From assembly GCA_949752745.1 (NCBI GenBank), contig OX457027.1, forward strand, positions 18,556,603 through 18,620,602: 64,000 bases of DNA, read 5' to 3'. The number at the start of each line of letters is the position of its first letter. The first letter of the stretch is position 1. This document shows positions 1 to 44,478 of this stretch, piece after piece. Made by a program: the position numbers and the translations under genes. Below the pieces are notes generated by a model. That model saw only the letters and a program-made list of their open reading frames with translations. It ran no database searches and was not told the origin of the DNA. This DNA comes from Protula sp. h YS-2021 (taxonomy: Eukaryota > Annelida > Polychaeta > Sabellida > Serpulidae).

Positions 1-1434
1 TTATTTTCGTCTTTGATTTCGTTTTCTTTGTTAAAACGCCATGTAAAAAGAGTGTATTTTTTCCAAGTAAATGCGTAGCATTTAACCCACATCACACACA
101 GTTGCACAGTGAGCTTTGTGCGAGCTCTCACTGCGTAAATAGCTAACACGGCGTATACTAGATCAGTCAATAAAACCTTAAATCAACAGAAACCAAACAG
201 TACTCGGCTTATAAGACGTATTCAAGCTGTGTTGTTTGCAATATATTATTCAAGAAATAACCCATTCAAGGAAGTATTAATTTTTGTCAAGTGTTTAACA
301 TTTCGCTAGCGAAGTGAGGTTCTAGTTTTATTTATGTATTTACGTTTTCTGGGGATGGGGTGGGGGTGGGGGAGTGGGGTGGGGGTGTTGGACGGGTGTC
401 GAATAAAGATAAATCCTCTATAATCTTGTCGACATGTTAAGTGAAAAATATCTATTTAGTAACGTAACTTCAGCGCTAACGAGATCTGGCTGCTATTACG
501 TCATAAGACGCGACAAAGCAGTCACGGGCTGAGGAACAGCTCCAAACAACTTGTTCTCACTTCTCAGCACGGTTTTAAAAAATGCCACTGCTGACAATAA
601 AATATTACTTATTACACCATATTACTTAAAATAACAATTCTAAAGCAAACAAGAAACCAGATATTTTTTATAAGCTATTCTGGGAAGGTTCTGCCGATAT
701 AGCCCCGATCACACGTTGCAATTCAAAAATACTCTCATTTTGACCACTTTTCATGACTCTGAACCAAAATACGACGTTGCACACCTTCAATATGTACTCT
801 ATCAGTGTGTGAAACTTTAATACAGTTGGACATAGTTTCGGAGATACAATCCGGACTGCATTCGGACAGACAGACAAGCTCATAAATACATGCCTCCGTT
901 ACACGGGTAATAATTAGAATGAATTAAAATTGTTTATACAGTCATGTAGCGACCGAACAGACCTGGCTGTGGCCAGACGGGTCTTTTCTGTACTCGTATA
1001 GGATTCCCGAGCTCACGGTGTCACACGCGTAGTCTTACAGCACACCCTCCCCGCCCTGTCTTTTTTTTTTTTTTTGTCCTCGTGCAAAAAGGTGCGAAGA
1101 CACATAATTAACACAAGTTACTTTTCTTGACTAAAATCAATTCCAATGCGTCCCTTTCTGTTATTTTGAACTACCAACCCCCCTCTCCCATCCCTCCCCC
1201 AGTCATTTTTCCCCCATTAGAAATTTTTACCCAAAAAGTTTATTCTCCCATGGAGTTAACGGATAAAATTCTCCTGACTGAAATTTTCAACTAAAGTGTC
1301 AATATTGTTCGTTAACCAACAGAAGTTGACTTGGTATCCGCCTACCCAGTCAGCTCGACACTTCCGGACAAAGTTCATAGAAACATTCATTTTCACATTT
1401 GTGCTAATACAGAAGAAGAATTATTTTTTGTCAC
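1..1434. other. PHLPP intron 20, partial, containing a dispersed repeat
   Basis: No further exon recognised. A G-rich tract lies at 350-390. Bases about 660-912 are a dispersed repeat related to 8430-9033: both carry GACGTTGCACACCTTCAAT, a GGACAGACAGAC-like run and a terminal ACACGGG(G)-ATAA-like end. The remainder is AT-rich with pyrimidine tracts (1055-1080, 1175-1205). Confidence 0.6.
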
Positions 1435-34560
<33,126 letters not shown>

Positions 34561-34855
34561 TTTTCTTTCGAATTGTATAACCAGCGATTATGATCAAAAC
34601 TAAAACTAAACTCTTACAACCATTGCTCTTGCGTCATTAACTTTGTACATATCACACAGTCTGTACTTTCCAAATAGCCGATTTAACCAACGCAGCGGCC
34701 TGTAGGAAGAGCGCGGAGATCCGCCAGGTCAATCACTCCAAGAGCTACATCGTCAGGCTTGTACATACGGAAATACCATATGTCCACATAAACCATTACT
34801 TCAATAGCCTCTAGTCCTGTATTAACTCCATAGCCGGAGGAGATCCTGCAATCGA
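34561..34855. promoter_or_regulatory. Region immediately upstream of the PHLPP first coding exon
   Basis: Would hold the 5' UTR or an upstream intron. No TATA box or initiator can be asserted. A minus-strand TTTTAG acceptor candidate lies close to the ATG. Position is the only evidence for a regulatory role. Confidence 0.25.
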
Positions 34856-34859
34856 TGTG

Positions 34860-35038
34860 ATGTCCACAGTAATTCTTACATGTCCACCGCGATTACTTAC
34901 ATGTCCACCGCGATTACTCACATGTCCACCGCGATTACTCAAATGTCCACCGCGATTACTCACATGTCCACCGCGGTTACTTAGATGTCCACAGCGATTA
35001 CTCACGTCCACAGCGATTACTCACATGTCCACCGCGAA
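34860..35038. repeat. 21-bp minisatellite, about 8 copies
   Basis: Unit CATGTCCACCGCGATTACTC plus A, with ACAGCG and CGGTTA variants. Sits 300 bases upstream of the PHLPP start codon. Confidence 0.96.
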
Positions 35039-37900
35039 CACCCTTTACCAGACCTTTATCACTGAACACAAACCAACACCAATAGTTCCTGGTCTTAATT
35101 ATTTATCAACACTAGTTCAACTTTCATCATCTTATAATCTCGGTTTGCTTTTTTTCTGTTTTTTTTTTTCAGTAACATAACAAGAAAAAGCTTACTCATA
35201 ACATATCCAAAGCAGTGCCAGGTGGGAGACTAGACGGCCACTACACACTCTGTACATATCCTATCGGCTATGTAGCTCACTTTCTTGCAGTGGCAGTAGA
35301 GCGACGGTGTTCACTGTGAAATCTGTTCTCAGCCCTGCTGTGAATACTGGCCCATAACCACAAATTTCAAAAACATTATCTTTTCTAATGAGTAAGAAGG
35401 ATCCACTAAAATACGTCACATTTAGCTCAACGTTTTAAATTCATTTAGTTTAATAAATTATGTTGTATTTCATTATTCATTCTATTATTTATTATGTCGT
35501 TTTTAATCGATTCGCACAGCTACACATATACACATTTACAATCACGAACTGTTTATTTCTCCGAATTCCTGCCTGGCGCCTCAATTTAATTTGAATATTT
35601 ACAAGATCCTACGTGTGTTTGGTATTCACGAAGATTTTTTTATATTATTATTTATTTTTACGCTCTGCATCTTTAATAAAGTATTCCCACTATCTCGCAA
35701 TATATTACCTTTATCATCGAATCATAAACATTTATGTCCCAGTTCACGGTAGCACATGAAAGATTTAATTCGAAATAAAACTAAATAAATACACAAATTA
35801 CACGTTGTTTTGACGGCATTTACCGTATAAAAAACAGCCACTGTTCTGTATGTATCCTTCCATGAAAAACAACATAAGGGTTTATTTATGTGCTATGAAT
35901 CACAGTCTTGTTCTTACGTGTCGCACTGTTTGATCCTCATCTAACTGCAATTACGCTGAATACAGCATAACTTTTAGCTTTAGCAAAATATCAAAGCATC
36001 TAATACCAAATTTCTAATTCAACACACGAGTTTTCCGTAGCATTTTGCACGTCATTGTGATAAACACTGAAGCCCACTTTCTTGCAACTCAATCTATTTA
36101 GCTATTTTCGCTTTATTCAATTCCGCAGTAATTAACTCCATTAGTATTACATTATTATATATTTTTTTTGTTCTTTTTGCAGTGCCGACATAAGCAGAAA
36201 AGGTTCCAGAAAGACAAGTCTTGCCAATAGGTGATTTAAACGACAAGAGAGCCGTGCTGATTCACTCGCTGACCGACACACAAAACCGCCACGTACGACA
36301 CCACAGCGCCACCTTAATTCATTTGCTCGTTATTAACTCATTAAAGCCTCTTGCCATGTTTTTCCTAATTTTGCTACCCACAGTGTATGATTACAACCAA
36401 AACAAGGCTATTTTCCAAGCAAGATTAATCTCTTCCTTTTTTGGTTATTCGCATGACAAATCCACTGTAATCTTGGGGTGTTTATCCCCAGTTCCAACTG
36501 AGATTTTTATTACTCTCGTAACGAGTCCTTGATACTAATAATTCTTCAGAAGTATCAAAACTGTATTGACATCCACTCCCACGATCTCTTTCTATTAAAA
36601 ATAAACAACAGTTGAATCACATACGCTAGGTCTTAAATAACAGAGCCTAGCTGTTTTTTCTCAGTCTCTCTCTTAGCTCTATAATAATACATCCACAACA
36701 ACAACAACAACGTGATGGGCGATCTTATCTTTTCCCCGAATATCTGATTAAAACGAGGTCAAATATTAAGCCTTTGACACGGTTGTGCATATATACGAAA
36801 CGCACGATTAGCATGGCAAGGTTGCCACTGAAATCGTAATAAACGTGAAGGAATATTAATCAACACTTGTTTTGACAAGATACATCCACCAGTGTGTAAG
36901 TACGCAGATTATATTAATCCGTTGTTGTAAAAGCAACAAATGGGTAGATAATGGCGCAGCACTTGAAGAGCTCTCGAGTGGTGTTTGGCACAATAAAGTA
37001 ACACATCTCGCCGAGCCGCTATCACGTTCGCCATGTTATTTCCTCAGACAACAGTGAAAGAAAAGCGCACACACAATAAAATGTCGTAAAAAACTAATCG
37101 CTTTAAACTGACAAGAGACTAGTTAACATGCAAGCTGCTTTAGAGAAAAGAAAAGCGGGCCATAATAAGAACTTTTTTCACTCTCAAAAAAAATTAGCAG
37201 AGTTTTATTATGCAGATGATGCCTTAAGGTAGCGTACGCAATTCAGTAGGTCTTTGTTGGTTCCACATATCGAATCTCTTGTTCTTCAAAAACACCTTCA
37301 GCAATTGAAGCCACTATTATTCTGACAGGGCTTTGACAATTTTCAGGGTAACAATCTACAGCCATGAATTATATATAAAAACAGGTTCTAAATTTATGAC
37401 ATTTAAGCACTCAAATTAAAGTAAATAACAAACATTATCTATCAGATGCCCTCTGTGTTAGTGAGAAAATGTATTAAAATTGAATTAAATATTAAAAGTT
37501 AGATAATTACATGTTTTGCAATAAAGTAAGTTAAATACGCATTTTCGCCTTTTGAAAACTCCGCCAAACTGGGGCAGCCTTGTGATTTCATAATTGCAGA
37601 GATCAAAATATTGATACCGGACCAGTTAATCAAATAGTACTTTTCCCATAGAAATGCCATGGTTTTTATTTTTCTCTCACACTTGCAATAATGAACCGTT
37701 GGGGACTGCTGTAGCAGGTCAAGGCAGAGATGTGTATCTGGGGGGGGGGGGGGGGAGGGGGGGGGGGTGGGCGATCGTTCTGACACGACATAATTCATCA
37801 CGCTGAAAACGAAATTCCATGTACGCTCCCGGTAATTTCTTCACGTAACATTCATTGTAATACTGAAAGGTAAGCCGAGTTGAAGGAATTTAGAAGTTGT
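35039..37900. other. Intergenic or 5' intron, AT-rich
   Basis: No gene recognised. Poly-G at 37741-37767. The open frames here are short and lack motifs. Confidence 0.5.
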
Positions 37901-37904
37901 TGGG

Positions 37905-39000
37905 TGGCAACTGTCATAGCACGCGGAAAAACAGAGCGTTTTGATGGGTGACATCGTTCTTATAAAACAGCAGACCTCTGATGAGATCTATCTGTTATGT
38001 ATAAACACAAAGCGGATGGATGTTTTCTATCTATCCAGCCGTACTGAGCATCCCTCAGTGTTGAATATTCTCGCACATTGGTGAAAAGTGTGCATCTGAG
38101 TGTCCAAGTCACTAAAATCTATATTTTAATGACTTTAAAAAAAGTGATTACTCTCCGTTATGAGTACTATTTTGCGCGGAATCCCCAGTGGGTCTGCGGA
38201 GTAAAAACAGACAGAACCGCCGTAGAGGTCGGCTGTTCTGCGACAACAGGGTGACAAATGACAGAACCGCCGTAGAGGTCGGCTGTTCTACAACAACAGG
38301 GTGACAACTGACAGAACCGCCGTAGAGGTCGGCTGTTCTGCGACAACAGGGTGACAAATGACAGAACCGCCGTAGAGGTCGGCTGTTCTGCAACAACAGG
38401 GTGACAACTGACAGAACCGCCGTAGAGGTCGGCTGTTCTGCAACAACAGGGTGACAACTGACAGAACCGCCGTAGAGGTCGGCTGTTCTACAACAACAGG
38501 ATGACAACTGACAGAACCGCCGTAGAGGTCGGCTGTTCTACAACAACAGGATGACAACTGACAGAACCGCCGTAGAGGTCGGCTGTTCTACAACAACAGG
38601 GTGACAACTGACAGAACCGCCGTAGAGGTCGGCTGTTCTACAACAACAGGATGACAACTGACAGAACCGCCGTAGAGGTCGGCTGTTCTGCAACAACAGG
38701 GTGACAACTGTCACAACACGCGGAAAAACTGAGCGTTTTGCTTCACAAGACTATCCAGATCAAGGTACCCGACTGCCATGAAACCAAACAAGAATACTTC
38801 AACATCTGCGCACACATATGTGAAACATGACATCATATTGTCCACAGATACAATCTTTGTCATGCCCCAGACAGGCAAGTTTGCGGCGTGCATGAGAAAT
38901 TCGACAGAAGATGCACATCTACGCTGCAGGATAAATCTTATAGCATGAAAAACAAAAGTCCACCGGCATATAAGTGTCGCCAAACGGATCTGAGTCATAC
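37905..39000 (+). repeat. Dispersed repeat family copy with an internal 50-bp array
   Basis: Flanking segments CAACTGTCATAGCACGCGGA (37909) and CAACTGTCACAACACGCGGA (38705) are direct copies. ATAAACACAAAGCGGATGGA and CCCCAGTGGGTCTGCGGAGT link it to copies at 32.4 kb (reverse) and 47.8 kb. Confidence 0.7.
38208..38709. repeat. 50-bp tandem array, 10 copies
   Basis: Unit GACAGAACCGCCGTAGAGGT plus CGGCTGTTCTGCAACAACAG plus GGTGACAACT. Copies are nearly identical, with GCAAC/ACAAC/GCGAC variants. The same core occurs once only in the relatives at 32.4 kb and 47.95 kb. Confidence 0.97.
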
Positions 39001-39352
39001 AACAACACTACTCCATTGAATTAGAGTTGTGTGCACAGCCAACATATTCGCTACAGCCCCCCCCCCCCCCCAATCAGTTAAACACGGTCATCAATAACCA
39101 ATCAAGATCTTAAAAGTTTGGTCCATTTATAATACCGATCTGTGTTAGTGCCCATAGAAGCTGCATACAAAGTTTCATTAAAATCCATGCAGTTGTTCTT
39201 GAGATATCGTGTTAACAAACTCATTCCGATGCTGAATAATTTCCAGAATTTGGTACATTTCAAAGTCCCTTGGGTTCATTTTCCTTGGGTCCACCTGACC
39301 CATTCACAATACCGATCCTTGATAGTACCCATAGCAGCTACATACCAAGTTT

Positions 39353-39941
39353 GGGAACAGGCCCAAACCCCCCCCCCGACCGAACCCCCCCCCCCGGCCC
39401 TAATCCCCCCGACTAAACCCCCCGGCGGCCTAAACCCCCCGACCCAAAACCCCCCGGTTCTCAGGTCTATTTTATATTTTGTAATTGCGATACATAAGTG
39501 TGTACACATTAAAAATTGCAATTCATATGCCGGTTGCGAGATCAGTCGAATTTACAAATTACAATTTCTCTTGCGGTAGATGTGACTTACATCCATTGTG
39601 ATTCACTTGAATGGGTAATTTAGTGACCCAGATTGCTGTGAAAAATCATGCTACCATCATGGAATACATCACGTCTGCTAAAAGGAATCCAAAGATATTG
39701 TACCATGGGCATTTGTACGTAAAGCAAAAAAAAAAAAAAAATCTAGCAAACGGCTATGTTTCGTACGAGTGCGAAAAGAGGCGCCATAACAAATTATCAT
39801 TACACATTTTCTTTGAGAACGGGGGGGGGGGTTTTGGGTCGGGGGGTTTAGGCCGCCGGGGGGTTTTAGTCGGGGGGGGGGGGGGTTGGACCGGGGGGTT
39901 AGGGCCGGGGAGTTTCGGTCGGGGGGTTTGGGCCTAGACTC
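39353..39941 (+). mobile_element. Foldback MULE-like element with FLYWCH remnant
   Basis: The terminal inverted repeats are about 109 and 128 bases (39353-39461 and 39814-39941): left end GGGAACAGGCCCAAACCCCC, right end reverse complement GAGTCTAGGCCCAAACCCCC. Both arms continue through blocks of C5-13 separated by GACTAAA, GGCGGCCTAAA and GACCCAAAA. The flanks are a perfect 9-bp duplication, ACCAAGTTT (39344-39352 and 39942-39950). 9-bp duplications and FLYWCH domains are both associated with Mutator-like elements. No transposase remains. Confidence 0.85.
39659..39808 (+). pseudogene. FLYWCH-type zinc finger fragment inside the foldback element
   Basis: Reads MEYITSAKRNPKILYHGHLY, then VKQ, a Lys run from a 14-A tract, then NLANGYVSYECEKRRHNK and LSLHI. 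This follows the FLYWCH pattern (aromatic GYLY, W/Y-x-C, C-terminal H). One zinc ligand Cys appears lost near the end and the frame then runs into the inverted-repeat arm, so I call it a decayed fragment. Confidence 0.75.
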
Positions 39942-40056
39942 ACCAAGTTTCATTAAAATCCCTGCAGTTGAGATATAGTGTTTACAAGCTGTTGCTGACA
40001 GGCCGACAGACCGACACACGGTCGATCGCATATATTCCCCACGTGTGGGGAATAAA

Positions 40057-41125
40057 TTAACCCGGAGAAAGCGCCTAAGCAAATCTCTCATGTTTGATGG
40101 TCGCAAATGAACACTCAAACGCACACAATACTAAATAACCCCACACAGGGATAGTATCAAGACATTACCAAAGAACACCGGTCAGGAACGAGAGGTAAGA
40201 GTTAAATCGACTGAACACCATCATCAATCAGAGGTCAAACAACAGGATCAAAACCTTTAAAAAGAATTTCGGATAAATGTGCGTCAAATGATAACAATAA
40301 CCAGTCAAATTGCAATAAGTTTCATTTGACTGCAATTCAATAAATCAGTTTAGTAAAGGAGTACCGCCAGACCGCACAGCGCCCTGAAGAGAAGGCAGGT
40401 GCTTACCGCCATCTCCTTTACAAGTTCCGCCATTCCGCCGATGAATCGGTGACAGACAGTACCAGCCTGGTGCCGCACCATCGGGCCGGTATTCACACAC
40501 TGCAAGCAGTGCTCAAACCTTCGTTAGAGATCACCTCTATATGTGAATCAATTTTATCACTATGTAACACACTGCTTCGGGTTCCTATCCCGGCAAACCC
40601 CTGTAATTAGCCACTACGAATCCCTGCCCTTGACACGTCATAATTTACTTCATCAGATTTACAGAAAAAGGAAGCTGATACACAAAATCGTCCCAAAAAA
40701 ATTTGCATAATAATTCCATAAACGATTTTGTTTCAGCTAGGAGCAATTACCGACAGTTGGCCTTTTGACATCGTAATTTTATCACGTAATATTCCCAAAG
40801 CTTTCAAGTGCCACAGGTGAATACCAGCTCCGTTTATCATTTTTTCGTTGGACAAATTTGCAAATCAGTCATTTAAACAGTGGATATAGAAGAGATTCAG
40901 ACATTGTGATGAGGCAGGGGAAAAAGAAATTTGCACTCATGACAATGGTTTTCCATTTTTTTATAACCAAGAAGTTCGAAACAAGACCCCAGACTGACGG
41001 CCAAGCAGCTCGACTCTAAACAATACCGTACACGTTTTTTTCAGCGCTGATATCGTATAGAAAATTAGTTAATAATACCCCAGACAACGTCAAGATGGTG
41101 CAGTTATTACGTGGTGCACCGAGGC
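40057..41125. other. Unannotated stretch with a GC-rich segment
   Basis: AT-rich except for about 40360-40500, discussed as a candidate minus-strand exon. A possible SINE-like fragment (GGGTTCCTATCCC at 40570) is not convincing. Confidence 0.4.
40407..40481 (-). other. Candidate minus-strand exon ending in GTAAGC donor
   Basis: On the minus strand an ATG at 40481 opens 25 codons (MVRHQAGTVCHRFIGGMAEL...) to G|GTAAGC at 40406. The segment is GC-rich relative to its surroundings and in the PHLPP orientation, so it could be an upstream PHLPP exon or part of an unknown gene. No protein family recognised and no matching acceptor demonstrated. Confidence 0.18.
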
Positions 41126-41129
41126 CCCA

Positions 41130-43340
41130 AGTAAATGCCTGTGCAATGAAGCTATCTCGCTTTGCAGGACAATCAACCGAATCCCTGTCCAATGAAGCTA
41201 TCTTAGGCTGCAGGTCAATCAACCAAATACCTGTCCAATGAAGCTAATCTCAGGCTGCCGGTCAATCAAATGCCTGTCCAATGAAGCTATCTCAGGCTGC
41301 AGGACAATCAACCAAATGCCTGTCCAATGAAACTATCTTAGGCTGCAGGTCAATCAACCAAATACCTGTCCAATGAAGCTATCTCAGGCTGCAGGACAAT
41401 CAACCAAATGCCTGTCCAATGAAACTATCTTAGGCTGCAGGTCAATCAACCAAATGCCTGTCCAATGAAGCTATCTCAGGCTGCAGGACAATCAACCAAA
41501 TGCCTGTCCAATGAAACTATCTTAGGCTGCAGGTCAATCAACTAAATACCTGTCCAATGAAGCTATCTCAGGCTGCAGGTCAATCAACCAAATGCCTGTC
41601 CAATGAAACTATCTTAGGCTGCCGGTCAATCAACCAAATACCTATCCAATGAAGCTATCTCAGGCTGCAGGTCAATCAACCAAATACCTGTCCAATGAAG
41701 CTATCTCAGGCTGCAGGTCAATCAACCAAATACCTGTCCAATGAAGCCATCTCAGGCTGCAGGTCAATAAACCAAATATCTGGCCAATGAAGCTATCTCA
41801 GACTGCAGGTCAATAAACCAAATACCTGGCCAATGAAGCTATGTTAGGCTGCAGGTCAATAAACCAAATACCTGTCCAATGAAGCTATCTCAGGCTGCAG
41901 GTCAATCAACCAAATACCTGTCCAATGAAGCCATCTCAGGCTGCAGGTCAATAAACCAAATATCTGGCCAATGAAGCTATCTCAGACTGCAGGTCAATAA
42001 ACCAAATACCTGGCCAATGAAGCTATGTTAGGCTGCAGGTCAATAAACCAAATACCTGGCCAATCAAGCTATCTCAGGCTGCAGGACAATCAACCAAATG
42101 CCTGTCCAATGAAGCTATCTCAGGCTGCAGGACAATCAACCAAATGCCTGTCCAACTAGATTGGCCAGTGTTTTTGTTAAAACAAAAACGGATATGTCTC
42201 CCCCGCCCCCCAATCAGTCACGTGGAAAAAATTCCTGCTTAAAATATAACATTGGCGAGCCCAAAAAATTGAAAAAAAATCGCCAAAAATACATTTTTAC
42301 AGAAAATGAATGAAGAAAAACTTCACAGTAAACATTTCCACTACATATGGGTTCTTCTTGCCATGTATCAGCCTAATGGAACAAACTGTTTCGGAGATAT
42401 CGCAACAATATGGCTCAAAAAGTAAAAATTAAAAAATTAAAAAAATCGCCAAAAATACATTTTCAATGGAAATGAAGAAAAACTTCACAGTAAACATTTG
42501 CACTATAGGTGGGTTCTTCTTGCCACGTTTCAGCCTAATCCAACAAACCGTTTCGGAGATATCGCAACAATATGGCCAAAAAAGTTAAAAATAAAAAAAT
42601 TAAAAATTCGCCAAAAATAGATTTTCAGCGGAAATGAAGACAAACTTCGCAGTAAACATTTTCACTATATGTGTATTGTTCTTGCCAAGTTTCAGCCTAA
42701 TCCAACAAACCGTTTCGGAGATATCGCAACAATATGGCCAAAAAAAGTTCAAATTCAAAAATTAAAAAATTCGCCAAAAATACATTTTTAGCGGAAATGA
42801 AAAAAAACTTCGCAGTAAACATTTGCACTATATGTGTGTTGTTCTTGCCACGTTTCAGCCTAATCCAACAAACTGTTTTGGAGATATAGCCTGCCAAAGT
42901 GAAAAAAATTCGCGAAAACCCCCCCTATGTTCAAAAATTTGCCAAAAATAGAATTTTTGAGGAAACGAAAAAAAAAATAACACGGGCATCATCTAGACAT
43001 GTACCCCAATACGTATGCATGTTTTGAGAAAAATCGACTCATTAATTTCATAAGAACTCACTGCGGACAGACGGACGGACAGACGAGCGGACGCACAGAC
43101 GGACAGACAGACGAACGGACGGACACACCAAATGCTATATATGTCTCCCTTAGGGGGAGACACATAATGACGCTATCTCAGGCTGCAGGACAATCAACCA
43201 AATGCCTGGCCAATGAAGCTATCTCACTTTGAAGGACAATCAATCAAACACCTGTCCAACGAAGCTATCTCAGCTGCAGGTCAATAAATGAACTGCCTGT
43301 CCAATGAAGCTATCTCCGGCTGCAGCAAAATCAACCAAAT
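41130..43340. repeat. 46-bp minisatellite, about 26 copies, split by an insertion
   Basis: Unit CAATGAAGCTATCTCAGGCT plus GCAGGTCAATCAACCAAATA plus CCTGTC. Part of it (about 41230-41560) alternates two variants (GAAGC-CTCAGG-GGACAAT and GAAAC-TTAGG-GGTCAAT), a 92-bp higher-order period. The block 42156-43167 is a foreign element; the array resumes at 43168. Confidence 0.95.
42156..43167 (+). mobile_element. Hairpin-ended dispersed element G inserted in the 46-bp array
   Basis: Starts CTAGATTGGCCAGTG and ends TATATGTCTCCC-TTAG-GGGGAGACACATAA. The body has four to five units around CGTTTCGGAGATATCGCAAC and ATTCGCCAAAAATACATTTT, then ACGGACGGACAGACGAGCGG runs. Flanking array sequence reads CTGTCCAA on the left and TGACGCTATCT on the right, so removing the element restores CCAA-TGA of the unit with no target duplication. 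Confidence 0.88.
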
Positions 43341-44360
43341 TAAAGCAGTCGATTCGTTGCACATTGAAAACTACAGGCACAACAATCTAATACCGACTTA
43401 TCGGTAGAACCACCACCACCATCCTACCACAACCATCACCACCGCCACCACCAATGGCTCGGGTTTTATTTGTTCGAGTGACAATTACAGAGCGGTTGTT
43501 CACGGCGTGGCAACTAACGGGAGGTAATGGGTTAAATTTATTTATTATTATTTATTTTATGTACTTATTTTTATTATAATTTTTTTTTGTGCTCGCCACA
43601 CTTTTCCAGCTTCCAGAAAGAAAAATTTGTGGTTATGAATGTGAAGGTGAAATATACAACTTAATGGCGTTTTTAATGTGAACAGAACACATTCCGAAAC
43701 ACTATACTTAAATTACAGGCTATTACACGCTTAATTATCCAGTTTTTGTTGTTAAGCGACAATAATTAATATGAACGTAAATGTGCCTGCCCTCATAAAT
43801 CCATCACAACGTGTACCCAAATAAACTGGTTTCCTCTGTGCACATCAATATGAGGTAGCACCACTATACACATTTCAACCCGAAGGGGAGGGGGTGGGGG
43901 TGGGACGAGGTGGAGGCGCAATATGTTATACATACTTTTTAGTAACTGAAATTAGTACCTTGTGTTATTATATACGATATATCGCTATAACCGGTAGTTT
44001 CATCGATACAGCGAACAGCTTAACTGGGAGCACAAAGTTACGTCGTTATAACATATGTCATTAGAAACAGGTTCCGCTGTACCTTAGTCACTTCTATCAG
44101 CAATAAAACAAATTGACTTTCTCTATCAGTAAGTTTTTTGCATGGTGTCAAAAATGCGTGTATTTATATTATTAATGCAACTGCATATAAAAATTGAACC
44201 GTACAACAAAATTCGCTGTCCGTGGTTTTCCACAAAATAGTGAATTGCATACATCAAGCATTCAGTGTTGAGATGGAGAAAAGCTGTAATGTTTGTTATA
44301 CCAGATGTATTGATCTCAGTAAAAGACTCCTAAACGGATTTTAAAATCTTTCACATAATT
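43341..44360. other. Unannotated stretch
   Basis: AT-rich. A CCACCACCATC-type low-complexity patch lies at 43410-43452. At 43976-44090 a segment ending GGTTCCGCTGTA resembles a Tigger-type inverted terminus, but no partner end was found. Confidence 0.4.
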
Positions 44361-44365
44361 TTTTC

Positions 44366-44426
<61 letters not shown>
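44366..44426. repeat. (ATT)n microsatellite
   Basis: About 20 uninterrupted ATT triplets. Confidence 0.97.
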
Positions 44427-44478
44427 GTACAGGTATTTGGGCACTTGTGAAAGACGAGTGAATTCGCCTATTCACGTT

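Larger units (their letters stand above)
39021..40056 (+). mobile_element. Dispersed element, TTCCCC-hairpin family (copy 3), interrupted by a MULE-like insertion
   Basis: Begins near TTAGAGTTGTGTGCACAG, repeats part of its own body (39120-39230 and 39255-39352), and resumes after the insertion at 39942 with CACCAAGTTTCATTAAAATC, ending TATATTCCCCA-CGTG-TGGGGAATAAA. Confidence 0.8.

Noticed and set aside
38148..38557. Cys/Leu-rich frames of about 90-119 residues
   Set aside because: Translation of the 50-bp array in three frames; the 50-residue periodicity gives it away.
39361..39460. Telomere-like CCCTAA-type sequence
   Set aside because: C blocks are of uneven length with different linkers and mirror the opposite arm, so they are transposon inverted repeats.
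41130..43340. CRISPR-like regular repeat
   Set aside because: Units are contiguous 46-bp repeats with no unique spacers, in a eukaryotic context.
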